Source: Paracentrotus lividus (taxonomy: Eukaryota > Echinodermata > Echinoidea > Camarodonta > Echinidae). Taken from it: DNA of 64,000 nt. Both the position numbers and the translations under genes were made by a program. The stretch's first letter is position 1, and every line of letters starts with the position of its first letter. Location of the stretch: assembly GCA_940671915.1 (NCBI GenBank), contig CALNVZ010003433.1:28824367-28888366 (forward strand), in the 5' to 3' direction. This document shows, one piece after another, positions 1 to 13,690 of the stretch. The notes below the pieces were generated by a model, which was given only the letters and a program-made list of their open reading frames with translations, ran no database searches and was not told the origin of the DNA.

Positions 1-430
1 AAATCTATAATAATGCTATTTTTTTTCATTTTGCGGGAGAATAAAGGGTGTTCGGCGCGAGATTGTGAGACAGACCCGAAATGCGTGATTCTCACCCAAA
101 ATGCGTGAGATTGGTAGCGCTGCAACCTACATGTACTGTGAGATGAAAAGGGACAATGTTTCTTTAAAACTTTCCTTCATGCCGAACTTCTACATTGTAG
201 GTGCTACATGTAAGTATATGAACATGACTTAGTAAAGCTCACCCTTGACCCTGGGTACATGCTGATACATGTCTAGGTTTCCAATGACAAAGTTCTCTAT
301 TTCAAGAAAGTTAGACATTTGGTCTTGTAGGCCTTGTCAACTGCAATGCAGCGTAGACCTAATGTAATGTGCAAGGTGCAGAAAACCCTGTTGGCAAATA
401 AACTGTAAAGTAGAAATCACGTACCATACA

Positions 431-454
431 TGTAGGCCTTCATGAAGGCCTACA
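431..454. repeat. 24-bp perfect palindrome
   Basis: A perfect palindrome built of TGTAGGCCTTCA and its complement. It extends the TAGGCCTA word that is scattered through the window and could form a 12-bp stem. Confidence 0.85.
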
Positions 455-477
455 TTGTACATGTATACCCAGTTATT

Positions 478-690
478 GGGTGTCCGGACAGGTCGGGTGT
501 CCGGACAGTCTGTTTTTATTGGCCATTTGAATAGGTTTACAAGCAATGATTTTGTTGGTTTTTAGCACAAAACGGTAGAAATATTGTGGGGAACAAATAT
601 TGATGATGATAAGCATTATCTAACTTATATTTTTGGCTTAATCTAAGGGCGAAAAACATTGCTTCAATTTTGATAAGTGTCCGGATACCC
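478..690. mobile_element. small inverted-repeat element (GGGTGTCCGGACA ends)
   Basis: GGGTGTCCGGACAG occurs twice in tandem on the left (478-491 and 495-508), and its inverted form GTGTCCGGATACCC closes the right end at 677-690. It has the size and form of a MITE-like relic of about 213 bp. The flanks TT and AA give no clear target duplication. Confidence 0.5.
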
Positions 691-3362
691 AACCCCCCAT
701 CCTACATGTATGTAGTGACCGCCATATACATTTCTTTTGTTGCAATATTATAAATTTTCAATTTTCCTTCATAAGGACAATCATTCATGTGCATGATTCA
801 GAGAGACCCTAGATGAAAAAACAAACAAACAAACTGTACATCCCTGAAATAAAATGTCCTTTGCAGAGAAGTGCAGTAGACATCCATTCTTTTGTGCACA
901 GAATTTCTACTAAATTGCCATTTAAAAGGGATTTTAATTTCATCTGCCTGAAACTCTCACAATTAAAAAACATAATTACGAGTGAGAGGAAAAGAGCACA
1001 CAATTGATTATTCTACTCAATTGTGACATCATCAGAACGTTGAACAATTAGACAAAATTGAATTTCAGGAGCACGGAGTAAAGCTTGTGTCCGCTTCTGT
1101 AACTGTCACTCAAATTGACTCAATTAATTTCAGATGGAAGAGATTAAAATCATTCTAAATTTTATCCATGGAGCTACAACTCTATGATTTATCTGAGCAC
1201 TAAATTTAATTGAATTTTTTACCATCATGATAATGGTTTGATGTGCATGTAGTATCTATAGGTTACTTGGATGATGTTACAATGTATTCTCAATTAAGTA
1301 AATTTTCCTCATCAATCAATTTCAAACAATTTAATTTTACTAATTCGATGGACACTCAATATTTCCTAGAGCATGCAGACATGAAGTGATCCATACTTGC
1401 AATTTACATACAATGTAGGCCTACATGTATGCATGTATCATTAAATAAAAAGTAGGCCCTTTAAATTTGAAGAAGAAGAGTCAAATTCAAGGTCTGCTGA
1501 TTTTTTTTTTTTAACAATTTCATTTTAATTATTTGATGGACACTCGTCCAGTAACCGTCATTTATAATTCATTACTTTTATTCCCAGAGTGTTTCATCCT
1601 TGAGAAGGGATGATCTCATGATTAAATGGAGAATTTATAGGCATCCAGGCAGTAGGAGAGAATCAACTGACATTTAATTAGGGAACAGATGCCAAGTGTA
1701 TGTATGCAAGTATAATCACCACTAATAAACCGCTACAATTGGTTGCCTCAGTTGTATCAGCAGTGCAAAAGATAGAATTTACAGTGAACAGTGACAATCT
1801 ATCAAGGAATTACATTTTGAATTGTACAAAAACTAAACACAATATGAAAGTCACTTGCTTAAATATAAAGAACCTTTGATAAAAACCAGTGCTTATTGGG
1901 GGTTAAACGGGCCTATATTAAGGGGGAGAGGTTCAGGGTCAAACATATTGATGAATAATTGGTCGGTTTTCAAATATGTAAAAACAAACTATCAATTTGA
2001 CAATTTAACCAAAATACAATATCTGAATGAAGACTAGTACCAGAGCTGCTGCATTGTACATGTACAGTGGCCTACAGATCATAGTCTGAAGGTTCAGACT
2101 TTGCAGTATGCATTATGTGATGGCAATGATGTGTGTACATGTATGTCCAGCTGCAAACAAATCATTGGTAAAAACATTTCCCATGCATGCAGAGGCAATT
2201 AGGCTGATATAATCCACTTTTGTCCTCTAATTGGTGACTAACGACAGGATTTTGGACCAAAATCCAAACCAACGTCCACAAATTATATGGAATTGACCCA
2301 TCAGGGGCAAGTATTATTAAACAACAGGTGCAAAGAGGAATGAAAGTCGTTTTTCTGTTTTGAATTTGATAGTTTTCATAAAAGTGTTACAAGATAAAAC
2401 AACAGTTGACATTAAATTTGAGAGATTTAACAAGTAGCAGCCATAATCATTTAGGATGATGGCCTATAAAGTGATAAGAATTTTGGATCCTGAGTAGAAA
2501 AAACAAAAAAACAAAACATGAATAATACAAAAGTCAAAAGATAAATAATAAAAGAATTTCAGATCTGAAATGATGGTACATGTATGAAACAGCTACTATC
2601 TAAATATAATAAAGGTCTTAATCTTTTCAAAGAATAATGAACATACTACATGTACATAGTAGGCCTACACCATAGATTTATTTTGGAGATCTATAATGTG
2701 TTGGTTTACAGATTGCACTTGCACTACACATGAAGCTTGCCATATGGATCATTTGCTGAGGGACATTACGTCCCTCCTACAATGTAGCTTTTTCTTTCCT
2801 CGTTGTCTGGCTCTCTCTCTCTCTCTCTTTCTACGGCCCCTACTTTGTCCTCCTGTTTGTTTGTTTTTTAATAAAAAAATACTGTACATTTTACACTAGT
2901 ACAGTAGGCTACTTGCATCTTTCTCTCTCCCCCTCTCATAATCTTGCTCCCTCTCTCATCCTCATATGGTTCTTGCATAGTGACCAATAGAAGGGCATTC
3001 CATAATAATTATTGTAACGAGCTCTGCAATATTATTAGGGGCCAATTCAGGGCATCAGGTTTGGGGAACAGATCTGCAGTATTCAGCAATCGCATTCAGC
3101 AGATGGACTATCGACTAGTTAGACAAATCTAACAAGGATTGTAATCATGTGCTTATACCGGTATAGCCAAATTCGTACGAACTTAGAGCAATAGGGGAAG
3201 GGTTAACTCAAAGAAGAACTAAAAACATTTTCATACAAAACCGTTGGCATTTTCAGGTTTCAGTGCACCTTCTTTCATTACAAATTGATGTAAACTATGA
3301 AACTATTTTCTATTCTATTCCAAGAAGATTTGTAATGCCTGCAACAACTATGCTGGTGCTGG

Positions 3363-3423
3363 GGATGGAACCACCGACCTTTTCATCCCCATCAAGTGAT
3401 ACAGCTACTAGACTAGGACTAAC
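3363..3423 (-). mobile_element. degenerate tRNA-like SINE head
   Basis: On the minus strand an A-box-like stretch (CTAGTCTAGTAGC) precedes the B-box-like GGTGGTTCCATCCC, the spacing seen in tRNA-derived SINE promoters. Body and tail were not delimited. Confidence 0.4.
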
Positions 3424-4960
3424 AGAGAAATCTTATGTGTTTTCATTTCCTTCCATTTTACTTTGAAATACAAACACACCATACAATGTATTTAACTTTT
3501 CTTTTGATGGGGACAAATGTACAATGTACAGGGTAGTGTTTTGAATGGAAAATTGACTGTGCCTGCTGTACAAGGTACATTGTACATGTACGTGTAATAT
3601 TTTGAAAGCCTTCGGATTCCACCACTAGCTGACAAATGTAGCGCATACAATGCACACTGAACACTTGATATTAGTTCAATGAGTCATTCCAAATACATGA
3701 GTATGTCCTTTGCCCCATATTATTCTTTGCCTAATGTGGCACTCAAGTGCATTGTTTAAACAATAACCACAAATTTGGTACACGATGTTTAAAATGTACA
3801 TAAATCTGCAGATCACACATTGTACAGTACACTGCAAAATTTGTTTTATGTTGACATCAAAAGTTATTAAAAGTAATAGGTATTTGATTACCGTGGCTAC
3901 ATACATTTCTGCCTCACTCTCCATGCATGTTAACAGATCTAGCCTTTTCAGAGTGCATTCACCTCAAAACAACTGAGGTTCACATAATGTACAATGAAGG
4001 CCTACATACATGTACATTTATGATGAAAACAACTTTTTTATTCTTTGGATTTTCTTTTCTTATAAATTAAACAGACCCCAAAATTGAACTTTACATTCTT
4101 GTTGTACAAAGAACTTCTACAATGTAGAATTAGTATTTTGTTCATAACACATTTTATACACTTCCTGATAGTATTTCATGGTAGAAAACAAAAAAGAAAC
4201 TTAACCCATTACTGAACCTCACTAGGAGCGTGCCCATGGTATTTAACTTCCATACATAATGAAGGACAGAAGAGAATTGCTATTTGCATTGGCATTGACC
4301 TACAGGCAATAACGTGACTTTCCCCTGCGCAAATAACTTTCATGGAAATGTTACACTCGCTAATGACGCAATAGAACTTTGGGTGCATACATGTACACTT
4401 TGAAGAGAGAACGGTGGTTCTTCTAGTGAATAAGCCCCTCATGTACATGTACTGAGGAGAAGAAAGCCATCAGGCCGTATAAACATTTCAGAGTTGAGTT
4501 TTAGAAACCTTTTTAGGATTCAATAGACTCAGGCTTCATACAGACCTGAGAAAGGTGATTTCTACAACATTTCATGCTGAAAAGTTTGACCAAAATTGAC
4601 GAACAAAAGCGCGAAATATTTAAAACGAATAATCTAAATATGTTGGCAGTAATGTTTGAAAGTGGGGAGGCACTCTCATCTTCTTAATAAGCTGGGTAAC
4701 CCCCCCCCCCCCCCCCCCCCCCCAGTTTGACCTCCCAAAACTACATGACGCCTCATCAGAATAATGAACTTGTATAGTCTTCGCAGGGACTTCCTTTTCC
4801 AAGAAGGCTCCCTGAGGGGCTGGTCTATTAACATTTGCTCTGGGTTTATTCCTAAAATCGAATGGCCATAAACTTCATAAACTTCGGCCCTTGACAGAAC
4901 ACTATCCTAACCATAAACCTAGCATATATAACACTATTGCAGCCCTAATCCTGGCTTAGA

Positions 4961-5135
4961 TGATATCGTCTGTTGGGAGCCAGAAGGGCGTTATTGCATC
5001 TTATAGATGTTCCGTTGAGAGCCAGAAGGGTGCTATTACTGTACAAAGTCAATGGTAATTTAGTGCCCTTCTGGCTCCCAACAGAACATCCTTGATCTGC
5101 AATAGCGCCCTTCTGGCTCCAAGCCGACAATATGA
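4961..5135. mobile_element. palindromic MITE with four copies of the word AGCCAGAAGGG
   Basis: GGGAGCCAGAAGGGCGTTATT and a second copy (about 4976-5039) face inverted copies at 5065-5090 and 5098-5120. The outer ends TGATATCGTC and GCCGACAATATGA also pair. The result is a near-complete hairpin of about 175 bp with two-fold internal repetition on each arm. Confidence 0.7.
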
Positions 5136-6372
5136 AGCCCAGAGCAATTATTGCCAAATCATTTGTCAGTTCCATCTTGTTTCACAGGTAAGTCTCCATC
5201 CCCCCCCCCCCCCAACCTCCCCTCTCTCTAGCTTACATTTTCCTGTTGGTGTCTCCAAAACCCTAATATCCATGGATTACATGTATTAAAGAAAATGTCC
5301 TAAGCCTGATCTAGGATTAGACTATTTAAAAAGGCTAATGGACTTTGTATTGGAACAAATTAGCAATCACTTTTTTAACATCCATGTACACAGGCCTGTA
5401 GACAAACTAGGAATTGGACTAAATGGAATTGCATTATACCAAATGACAATTCACACTCTGCAATATCATGGTAGCAATTAAGTGCGTCTCAAGCCTCATT
5501 ACGAGCACACTATTGACAGCTCCCTAGTAAGATATCTGTCCATGCTAGCTTAATGAAAACTGTCACTCGAAATTCCTAAGATACCGAAGGCTCGCACCAA
5601 GATTTTTCTCTCATAATATTCCGTGACCAAATAGACCTCAGTCAACAAGCAATGTGCATTCCCTACTGCAAATTGCAACACTCAGTGATACACGTAGCCT
5701 GTATTTTGGAGGTGTGACACCCCCCCCCCTCGTCATTTATTTTTGGTGTATTTCTCTGTAATTCTTGCATGTACAATGTACCAATAAATTTTTTGTTAAT
5801 TAAACGAAATGCACAACAAAGGAACATCCCCTGCCATTCATGAGCAATTTCGAACAGAAGTCTTAAATATCCTGAAATAAAGCTGATACATGTACATGTA
5901 CAGTGTATAATTGTGCAAGGAATAAAAATGAGAGGTTAAATTCCACAAAATGTAGAGAAAAGGGAAAAGGGATCCTTTGTCATAGAGACAAAAAATAAAA
6001 TGCGGTGTACAAGTATACTCACAATGCACATGGAGCCAATCCCATGACCTCAATTTTTCAGCATAATTGGTGATAAAAAAAACATCTTATCTCTTTTCCC
6101 AAAGTCTTGTGCAAACAGGGTTCTGGGACAGACAAACTTGTTGAAGACAATGAAATCTAGGTCAGCTAAGGTCAACTGGGGTCAAGCTGGGATGGATTTG
6201 AAGGTCATTGCAGGTGTCATAAAACCTTTCACAATCAGCCAGAAAGGGGAAAGGACCCTGGATGAAATCTACAAATGTACATGTAGGCCCTACTCTTTAT
6301 TCACCTTCGACTTCAAATCATCAGATCTACATGCACACAGTATAGTAGAGGAGGGGAATGTAGGCCTACATC

Positions 6373-6420
6373 TACTATTGGACCATGGATCGTAATTATT
6401 ACGATCCATGGTTCAACAGT
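6373..6420. repeat. hairpin with 15-bp perfect arms
   Basis: ACCATGGATCGTAAT at 6382-6396 and its exact complement at 6398-6412 are separated by one base. The pairing continues outward with a few mismatches to about 24 bp. Confidence 0.8.
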
Positions 6421-6673
6421 GGGATGTCTTCTAAGTTCTATTAAGGACATTGTATGAAAAAATATATATTTTTGAAATTTCAAAATGCCTGGTTAGGCTT
6501 TCTGCAAATTCACGAAACTCATTTTTTTTTTTTTTGCCTAATGGAAAAAACGCTATTAATGGGCCAATACATTGTACATGTGTCAACTGCCATATGGAAA
6601 GAGAGCTCTAAGTACTGTGCCTCACCATAAATTACCATACACTGTACATGTAGGCCTACATGTACATGTATAT

Positions 6674-7030
6674 TGGTAAAACACCTATTGGTCTACAACC
6701 TATTGGTCCACTAGCCAATAGGTCTACCTCCATTCAGTCTAAACCCTAATGGTCCACTAAGCATTTGGTCTACACCCGATTGGTCCACTAACCATTGGTC
6801 TACATCCAATTGGTCCACTCACCAATTGGTCTACATCCAATTGGTCCACTCACCAATGGGTACATCCAATTGTCCATCAACAGTTTGGTCTACATCCATT
6901 GGTCACTCACAGTTGGTTCTACATCCAATTGGTCCACTCACGGCTAACCAATGGTCTCCGTTGTCTACTCCAATTGGTCCACTCACCATTGGTCTACCCA
7001 ATTGGTCCCTCAACCAATTGGTCCAACAAT
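6674..7030. repeat. left CCAATTGG array, 15-16 bp period
   Basis: Alternating units of the form CCAATTGGTCTACAT and CCAATTGGTCCACTCA, best preserved at 6780-7025. They become divergent towards the left edge, where the cores read CCTATTGG. Indel scatter gives no open frame that is likely to be used. Confidence 0.9.
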
Positions 7031-8761
7031 AACTGATCTCGCTAACCATGTTTGTATCAATAATGTGACCGTTGTGAAAATTTCTCGCTTATATAATGGA
7101 GGCACTAAATTCAAATCTATAGCTTGTATACATCAAGTAATTGGCAGTATCGTGTTTTCTCTTTTGTTTGGCTAGAGAGTCCCATTTTAGTAGTTCAAGG
7201 TTTTCACTTCCTGATGAAACCATGACGTATTTGTTAATAAGTCGTAGCACCTCGGTTTGGATTCTTTAAAGGTGTCTGACAACGTTTTCCACTGTTTCCC
7301 ATACAACATTACAATAATTTAGATGAATGATACTATTGCAATTGTATACCATTTTCAATGACTACTGTTTACTATATTTGGTTTTTAGCATATAATGTAA
7401 TCCCGAATTAGCTTTCTTTTGCAGTGGTAGCTAGTACACGAACGATGCGTGCGCAAATAATCTTAGAGGTTGACAAGCGCCATCTATATGGAGAACCAAC
7501 CAAACCAACCAACCAATGACCTGTCAACACAAAGACTTATCGATCGATAACAAAGTTACGATTTTTTTTCCTTCTGGTAGCCTCACTTGCAACCGCGCGC
7601 GTACCGGGGGGGGGGGGGGGGGTGGGAGCGGAGGGCGCGTGCCCCCCTTTGTCAAAAAATAAAATAAAATGAATAAATAAATAAATAATTAAAAAAAAGA
7701 TAGAGAGAAGAAAGAAGAAAGAGAGAGAGGAGAGAAAGAGATCAGGAGGCTCTTAACTATCGCCTTGTTGAAAGGAAGATAGATTGTCGAAAAGAAGATG
7801 CACTTGTCCGTTTCCACATGCACTGGGAAAAGATGAGTTTACGTAGCATGCGTGTATGTGTGTGGTGGGGGGGGGGGGGCTTTCGGGTCTCCCCCCCCCT
7901 TAGGAGCCAAAAAGGCGCCAAAATGACTTCAAAGGGGCGCAAAATGACCTTAGAGGGACGCAAGATGAGCAACAAAAAAAAAAAACTAAAAATATTTGGA
8001 AAAATATACATGATTTGAGCCGATGACCATTAGTACCTACCCCACACTAGCGGATCTAGGGGGGAACAGGGGGCCGTGCCCCACCTCTATTGGCGGCGCA
8101 AAAAGGGGGAAAGAGAAGAAAAAAGAAGAGAAGGGAAAGGAAAAGGGGAAGGAGAAAAGGAAAGAGAGAGAGAGAAAGAAGATGAAAAGTAAAAACAGTA
8201 CTTAAAATAAAAGGAAAAAAGCTAGTCATAGTTTTTCGCTCGCGCTTCCGCGCTCAGCTTGTTTTCCCTAGATAGTAGGGCTATCTTTAATAAGCAGTAA
8301 CCCCCCCAAAAAAAAAAAAATATTATTATATATACTATAATAAAATGCACTGTTTTCAGGTTCATAATATCCAAAGTTTCGGCTTGCGCTTACACGCTGC
8401 GATTTTCATTTTTTAAAAAACACATTAAAAACAAATTTGAAAATAAAACAGGTTTTCAAAATCCAATGTATATTAACGTTTTGACACCCCCCCCCCCACC
8501 AGAGCCTTAGGTCTCCAAGCTGTTCATCGCTGTTATCGCTCGTCCAGCGTGACGCTCCAAATTAATTTTCAAAATGGAGAACATGACAAAAGGGCTAATA
8601 TATTAAGCTGATATACCAATGACCTAATGGTTGGCCGAAATTTCAACCCACCCTCCACCCACCCCCCGGAAGTCACCATAATGAGAGCAATAGGGGTATA
8701 TAGTTGAGGTCGCTCGATCGGCAATTACTAAGTCCATTCATGATTAGAAGACAAGGATTGC
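7031..8761. other. core between the two inverted arrays
   Basis: No gene is visible. It contains GC-rich sequence with long G and C runs (7604-7621, 7866-7880, 7896-7905), a short internally repeated stretch with GGCGCAAAATGAC words (about 7905-7970), AT-rich and purine-rich tracts (7660-7750, 8100-8215), and sequence of the type CGGATCTAGGGGG...GTGCCCCA that looks repeat-derived. Confidence 0.6.
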
Positions 8762-9595
8762 GTAGTACATGCATCCAATTGGATGTGGACCAATACGTCT
8801 GGTAGACCAATTGGATGTGGACCAAACGCCTAGTAGACCAATTGGTTGTGGACCAAATGCCTAGTAGACCAATTGGTTTGTAGACCAAATGCCTATGACC
8901 AATTGGATGTGGACCAATCGCCTAGTAAGACCAATTGGATGTGGACCAATCGCCTAGTGAGACCAATTGGATGTGGACCAAACGCCTAGTAATGAGACTC
9001 AATTGGTGTGGACCAAACGGCCTAGTAGACCAATTGGATGGACCGAACGCCTAGTAACGACTCAAGTATAGACCAATTGGGATGTGACCAATCGCCTAGT
9101 AGAACCAATTGGGATGTGACCATAACGCCTAGTTAGACAATTGGACTGTGGACCAATCGCCTATAGACCAATTGGATGTGGACCAAACCCTAGTAGACCA
9201 ATTGGATGGACCAAACACCTAGTAGACCAATTGGATGTGGACCAATCGCCTAGTAGACCAATGATGTGAGACCAAACCGCCTAGTAGATCCAATTGGATG
9301 TGGACCAATCGCCTAGTAGACCATTGGATGTGGACCAAACGCTAGTAGACCAATTGATGTGGACCAAACGCCTAGTAGACCAATGGATGTGGGACAAATC
9401 GCTATAACCAAATTGGATGTGGACCAACGCCTAGTAGACCAATTGGTTGGACCAATCGCCTAGTAGACCTATTGGTCAGATGGACCAAATGGTTAGTGGA
9501 CCTATTGGTCAATGGACCAAAATGGCTGTAGACCAAATGGAAGTAGACCAACTAGTAGTAGACCAATAGTTGTAGACCAATGGGTTACAAACCAT
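8762..9595. repeat. right CCAATTGG array, inverted relative to the left array
   Basis: About 50 half-units alternating GACCAATTGGATGTG and GACCAATCGCCTAGTA, a 31-bp dimer. They again decay towards the outer edge into CCTATTGG/CCAATAGG variants. The array is more than twice the length of the left one, so the arms are unequal. Confidence 0.92.
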
Positions 9596-12172
9596 GTATA
9601 TCTACCAAAGCAGTTCGTGAATTTGCAAGTTTGTGCAACAGTCTCTGCACACTGCAATACTCCAAAATACATAAATGTTGTAAACCCCTATTCCTCTGGA
9701 TCAAGCAGTAAGCATATTTGGGGGGGGGGGGTAGTCTGCAAGCGCAGACTCAATTCGACGCTTTAACAAATTTCAGTCTAGAGTGGAGGCTAGCCTCGAA
9801 ACTCACTGTCTGTGGGAAAGCCATACTACACAAGTGAATCTAGTTCTTAACTTCAGACCCTAGTAAGCAAACAACATGGGTTTGTGCCTGCAAACTAGGG
9901 GTGGGGTGGGAGGGCCACAGAAAAATAAGAATATATTTCTTCAGACCAGAAAGGGCTATTTAAAGCAGGGCAAGGATATCCAACAAATACAGGCTGTCAA
10001 TGTGGGGACTGCTGCAGCTGCGTCACCCTATCCCCGGCCCCCCCCCCTCCAAAAAAAAAAAGATAAATAAAAAAATAAAAATTCTCCTGCAATATAATAT
10101 GTAAATAGGCCTGTACATCATACTATCTAAAAGCATACTCTTTTAGCTTGCTCTCATCAGAATAGCATTTTGTAGTCTGAATGTCAATGTGAGTTTGTGA
10201 TGTTGACAAGACATTTACCAATCATCCAAGTACTCCAGCTGAAACCAGAGTACTTACCGGTACCGTAGTATCGATGTTAGAATGTCACAGATGCTTTCAC
10301 ATTATGATTATTGGTATGTTGTCTACTAAGAAGCGGTATGGCTATCATGAGCCAACATCTATTTGCTCTCAGCACAAGCACAATTGTGCGTGATAAAAGG
10401 GCCCTTTTAATGTTATTCATATTCACTCATTTTGTTTGTAAATGTACAGTTTGTATGCAACATGTTCCGGAGGCGTACATGTATGTCAAAGTGCCATACT
10501 CCCACATCTGTTATTATAGAGATGGCAATATGATGTCAGTGATGATTACAGAGCTCTGTCAGTGTTACATTTGCACAAAAACATTAAATGTAATGCCATG
10601 CATGTTTCCTGTCAAGGGTTCATGCTTCAACATATTCATTACTGCAAGACGTGCCTGTCATATGCAATTATTTGGGGTACGTTAATTTTTCGCTGATTTT
10701 GTGCGAAAATTAAAAAACATACAAACATATGAGCATATTTTCTTATTGTATGTTTTGAACTAGTTCAATTGCATGCTTACATTCGAACAAGAACCTGCAA
10801 AAATGTTTTGAGGCCATTCAGTGCAAAAAAGTATTGTAAATAGGCTGGTATATTTTACGAATTCAATGGATAGGCCTACGTACATGTACATTGTAGTGAC
10901 AAAAACTGTACCAAGAGTGGCATACCACAGATTCTAGAGATAAGACCGTAAAATGCCATCATAACATATCTTGATTTCATCATGCAAGGAGGATGCCATT
11001 ATCTCATTACAGAAGGCCTAAACATAAGACTTGATAATGGGTTTGATTGACAAACTCATCTCTCCATTTCTCTCATTTCCATCTATTGACGCTCGCTCTC
11101 TTTCTCTCAATCTTTCGTTTTCTCTCTATGCCTCTTCTCTTTAATCTTGCGTTGGGATTGTACAAAGTAGGCCTACAAACAAAAAAGGGAAAACAATAAA
11201 TTACAATATTTCATACTCAGAATCAGAAACATGAATCAAATGGTATTAAATGCTCTTACATTTTATTTTTACAATGTTTTTTTTCAACGCTAAATGTCAT
11301 GAATTCTAGAATAACAGCCATTCATGATTCATACGTTTTGTTTTTTTTGCATTTGACAAAGACAGTCATGACATTTTTTTATAAACTCCCCCACCCCCCC
11401 CCCAAAAAAAAAAAGTTCTGTAACATACATAACTGTGAGCATTGATATCATTCTTTGTTTCAAAAATGGAACCCCATCTATTCCTAGATACTATCAAAGA
11501 TACTAATTTTTAATTTGTAACAGTTGAAATACACACAGCCAAAACTCAAAAGTGAAAAAGTAGTACAAACAATTATATATCAGGCATTCTGGATGATCGT
11601 GCATGTTCCATCTTCCTCCCTTACTGAGCCCCATCATACTTCATGCACACACATGCATTTGGGCTACATTTTACCATGGCATGCATCTGCCATAAACAAC
11701 CCATTGCTGTTACATTGCATCTCTTAATTAGTCCTGAGTTGCCATTTAGCGTATGCAAACGACAGACAAAACAGTATTAACTAGAGCATGGGGGAGTAGA
11801 GGATTGTGGGTTCGGACAGAGTGATTGCAGAACTTGTGTGTGTTCTGACGAAGCGATTACCGGTAGTTGCCATCTCCCACAGGCAAAATTGATAGATATT
11901 GAAAATTAAGACTAGTGTGCAATCATGCATGAAATCGTGGCCTTTTTATGCGGTATTTAAGAGCGGAAATTGATTCTAGAGATGATTGATGGGCAGAAAT
12001 TAAGCACAACAGGGCTTTATCTCATGTACATGTACTGATGCAAATATGATCTGATTAAACCACACAGAAATTATCCCTCAGTTATTTTTTGGTGAAAGCA
12101 CAGTCACAGATCAATGACATCTAAATTAAGGATCTGTTTCAGTTTTGCATTTTTTTTTTCTTTTTTCTTTCT

Positions 12173-12178
<6 letters not shown>

Positions 12179-12212
<34 letters not shown>
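12179..12212. repeat. long poly-G tract
   Basis: About 30 consecutive G after a T-rich run. It is the longest of many G or C runs in the window (others near 4700, 7606, 14206, 20540 and 52940). Length in the assembly may be inexact. Confidence 0.85.
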
Positions 12213-12213
<1 letters not shown>

Positions 12214-13479
12214 GGAGATTGTTTGTAAAAGAATTTGAAAATATATGAAATGCATGTCTACAACATTTGAGAACACAGAACAAGCTGAGCACATATATGT
12301 CATGTTGCGTAAAATTTTATTTCAATATTGCCTTTTGTAATGCGCTGCAGTTTTGTAGTACATGTATGTGAGCATGAATCTATTGAAAACATGATTCAGT
12401 TCAATCTTGAAGCTCCTTGTAAATGTAGACGGAATGGACAACAATAATGGATTTTAAACACACCCCATTAGGCTTTTAGCATTCAGCATTAAATGGGTGT
12501 GAAAGTGGACAACAATACAGGATGTTAGAGCACTCAAAACTAAACAATAGCTGAGTGGAAACACACCTAATCCTCACCCTATAATCTTCTAGCTTGGAAA
12601 GCTGTTCACAGACACTCAAAAGGCTTGAACCCTCAACAATAACTTGTGGAAACACATCGTAATTCCTTTATCAAAGTTCAAGGTTCATGTACATGTGGGA
12701 AGAAAAGCTTCTACATGTACATGTAGGGCATGAGAGGGGTAAAGTGAACAAAGTTGGCCGAGAAGTGAAGTACAAGTTTACAATTTCCATGTAACACAAC
12801 TTGATCCACTTGACATTCAATGTGCAAGAAAGCTTTGCTCAGGGCACTAGCACACACTGTGGAAACATAACACAAACATCAAATGTTATTGTCCAGTACA
12901 GCTTTGGGTAATCGGCTGTTGGGGTATAAACAATGTTGGACATCTCCCCTAGGAGTAGGGGGAGATGTTTGGCTTTGTGGAAACATAATAATGTATTACA
13001 ACATTTGAAGTCTGAAGCAATCCATGTACACTGTACCTTTCAGCTTCCAGAATAAATGCTCATGGCAATCAGCTATCCAGGGTGTGAAAATCAAGAACAA
13101 TGACACACTGTAGAAGTGTGAACATTAACAATGGCTAATGAAAAGACAACACAGCACTGACAGGAAACAAAATCAAAACTTTTTGTACTTGTGAAATGTG
13201 TCATGGAGTTTGTAAACCATATCCTGGATTAATGAGCAGTACGATCCACCGGCCAGTGTACATACATGTACATGTATATACTTTCATGTTGGTCAACATG
13301 CAAATTATTTGAATGTTGTGTACACAAAGTCATGTTATGGATAGGCCCAGTTTAAACAATATAGCACTAGCGGGTAGTTAGCAGCCTGTGCATGTGACAA
13401 TGTTGTTGCAGGGGACATAATGGACAGAATCGGACAATTATTCTTCTTGAAAGGAGGAATACATGTCTGCAAAATGTAG

Positions 13480-13690
13480 CTTTGAATATGAGAGAGGAAA
13501 AAGTGAAAACAAGAAAAGGAGAGAGAGGTAGAGAATGATGTGTAGATGAAGATATAATATGTGAAGAGAGAAGGTGAGATGAAAGGAGAAAGAGAAGAGA
13601 TGGGGAAGAGGAAAGGAGAAAAAGGAGAAAGGTGGTGAGGGAAGGAGAAAGAGGGATGGAGAGGGAGAAATTGACAAGAGATGGCAAGGG
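13480..13690 (+). repeat. purine-rich tract
   Basis: About 200 bp almost entirely A/G on the plus strand (GAGAGAGGTAGAG, GGAGAAAGG and similar). The minus strand is open in two frames over it only because pyrimidine-only codons contain no stops, so no protein is claimed. Confidence 0.8.

Larger units (their letters stand above)
6503..9627. mobile_element. foldback (TU-like) element with inverted 15-16 bp repeat arrays
   Basis: Two arrays of the same CCAATTGG-centred repeat lie in inverted orientation, 6674-7030 and 8762-9595, around a 1.7 kb core. An outer 14-bp inverted pair, TGCAAATTCACGAA at 6503-6516 and its complement at 9614-9627, may mark the ends. The arrangement recalls the sea urchin TU foldback transposons, whose long inverted ends have an outer domain of 15-bp repeats; membership is inference. 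The core has no recognisable transposase. Confidence 0.65.

Noticed and set aside
8762-9595. CRISPR-like array
   Set aside because: Units are only 15-16 bp, the intervening sequence is itself repeated rather than unique, the context is eukaryotic, and there are no cas genes.
10311-10685. 124-codon plus-strand open frame, Cys- and Met-rich
   Set aside because: No domain, no flanking splice structure, composition like the surrounding non-coding DNA.
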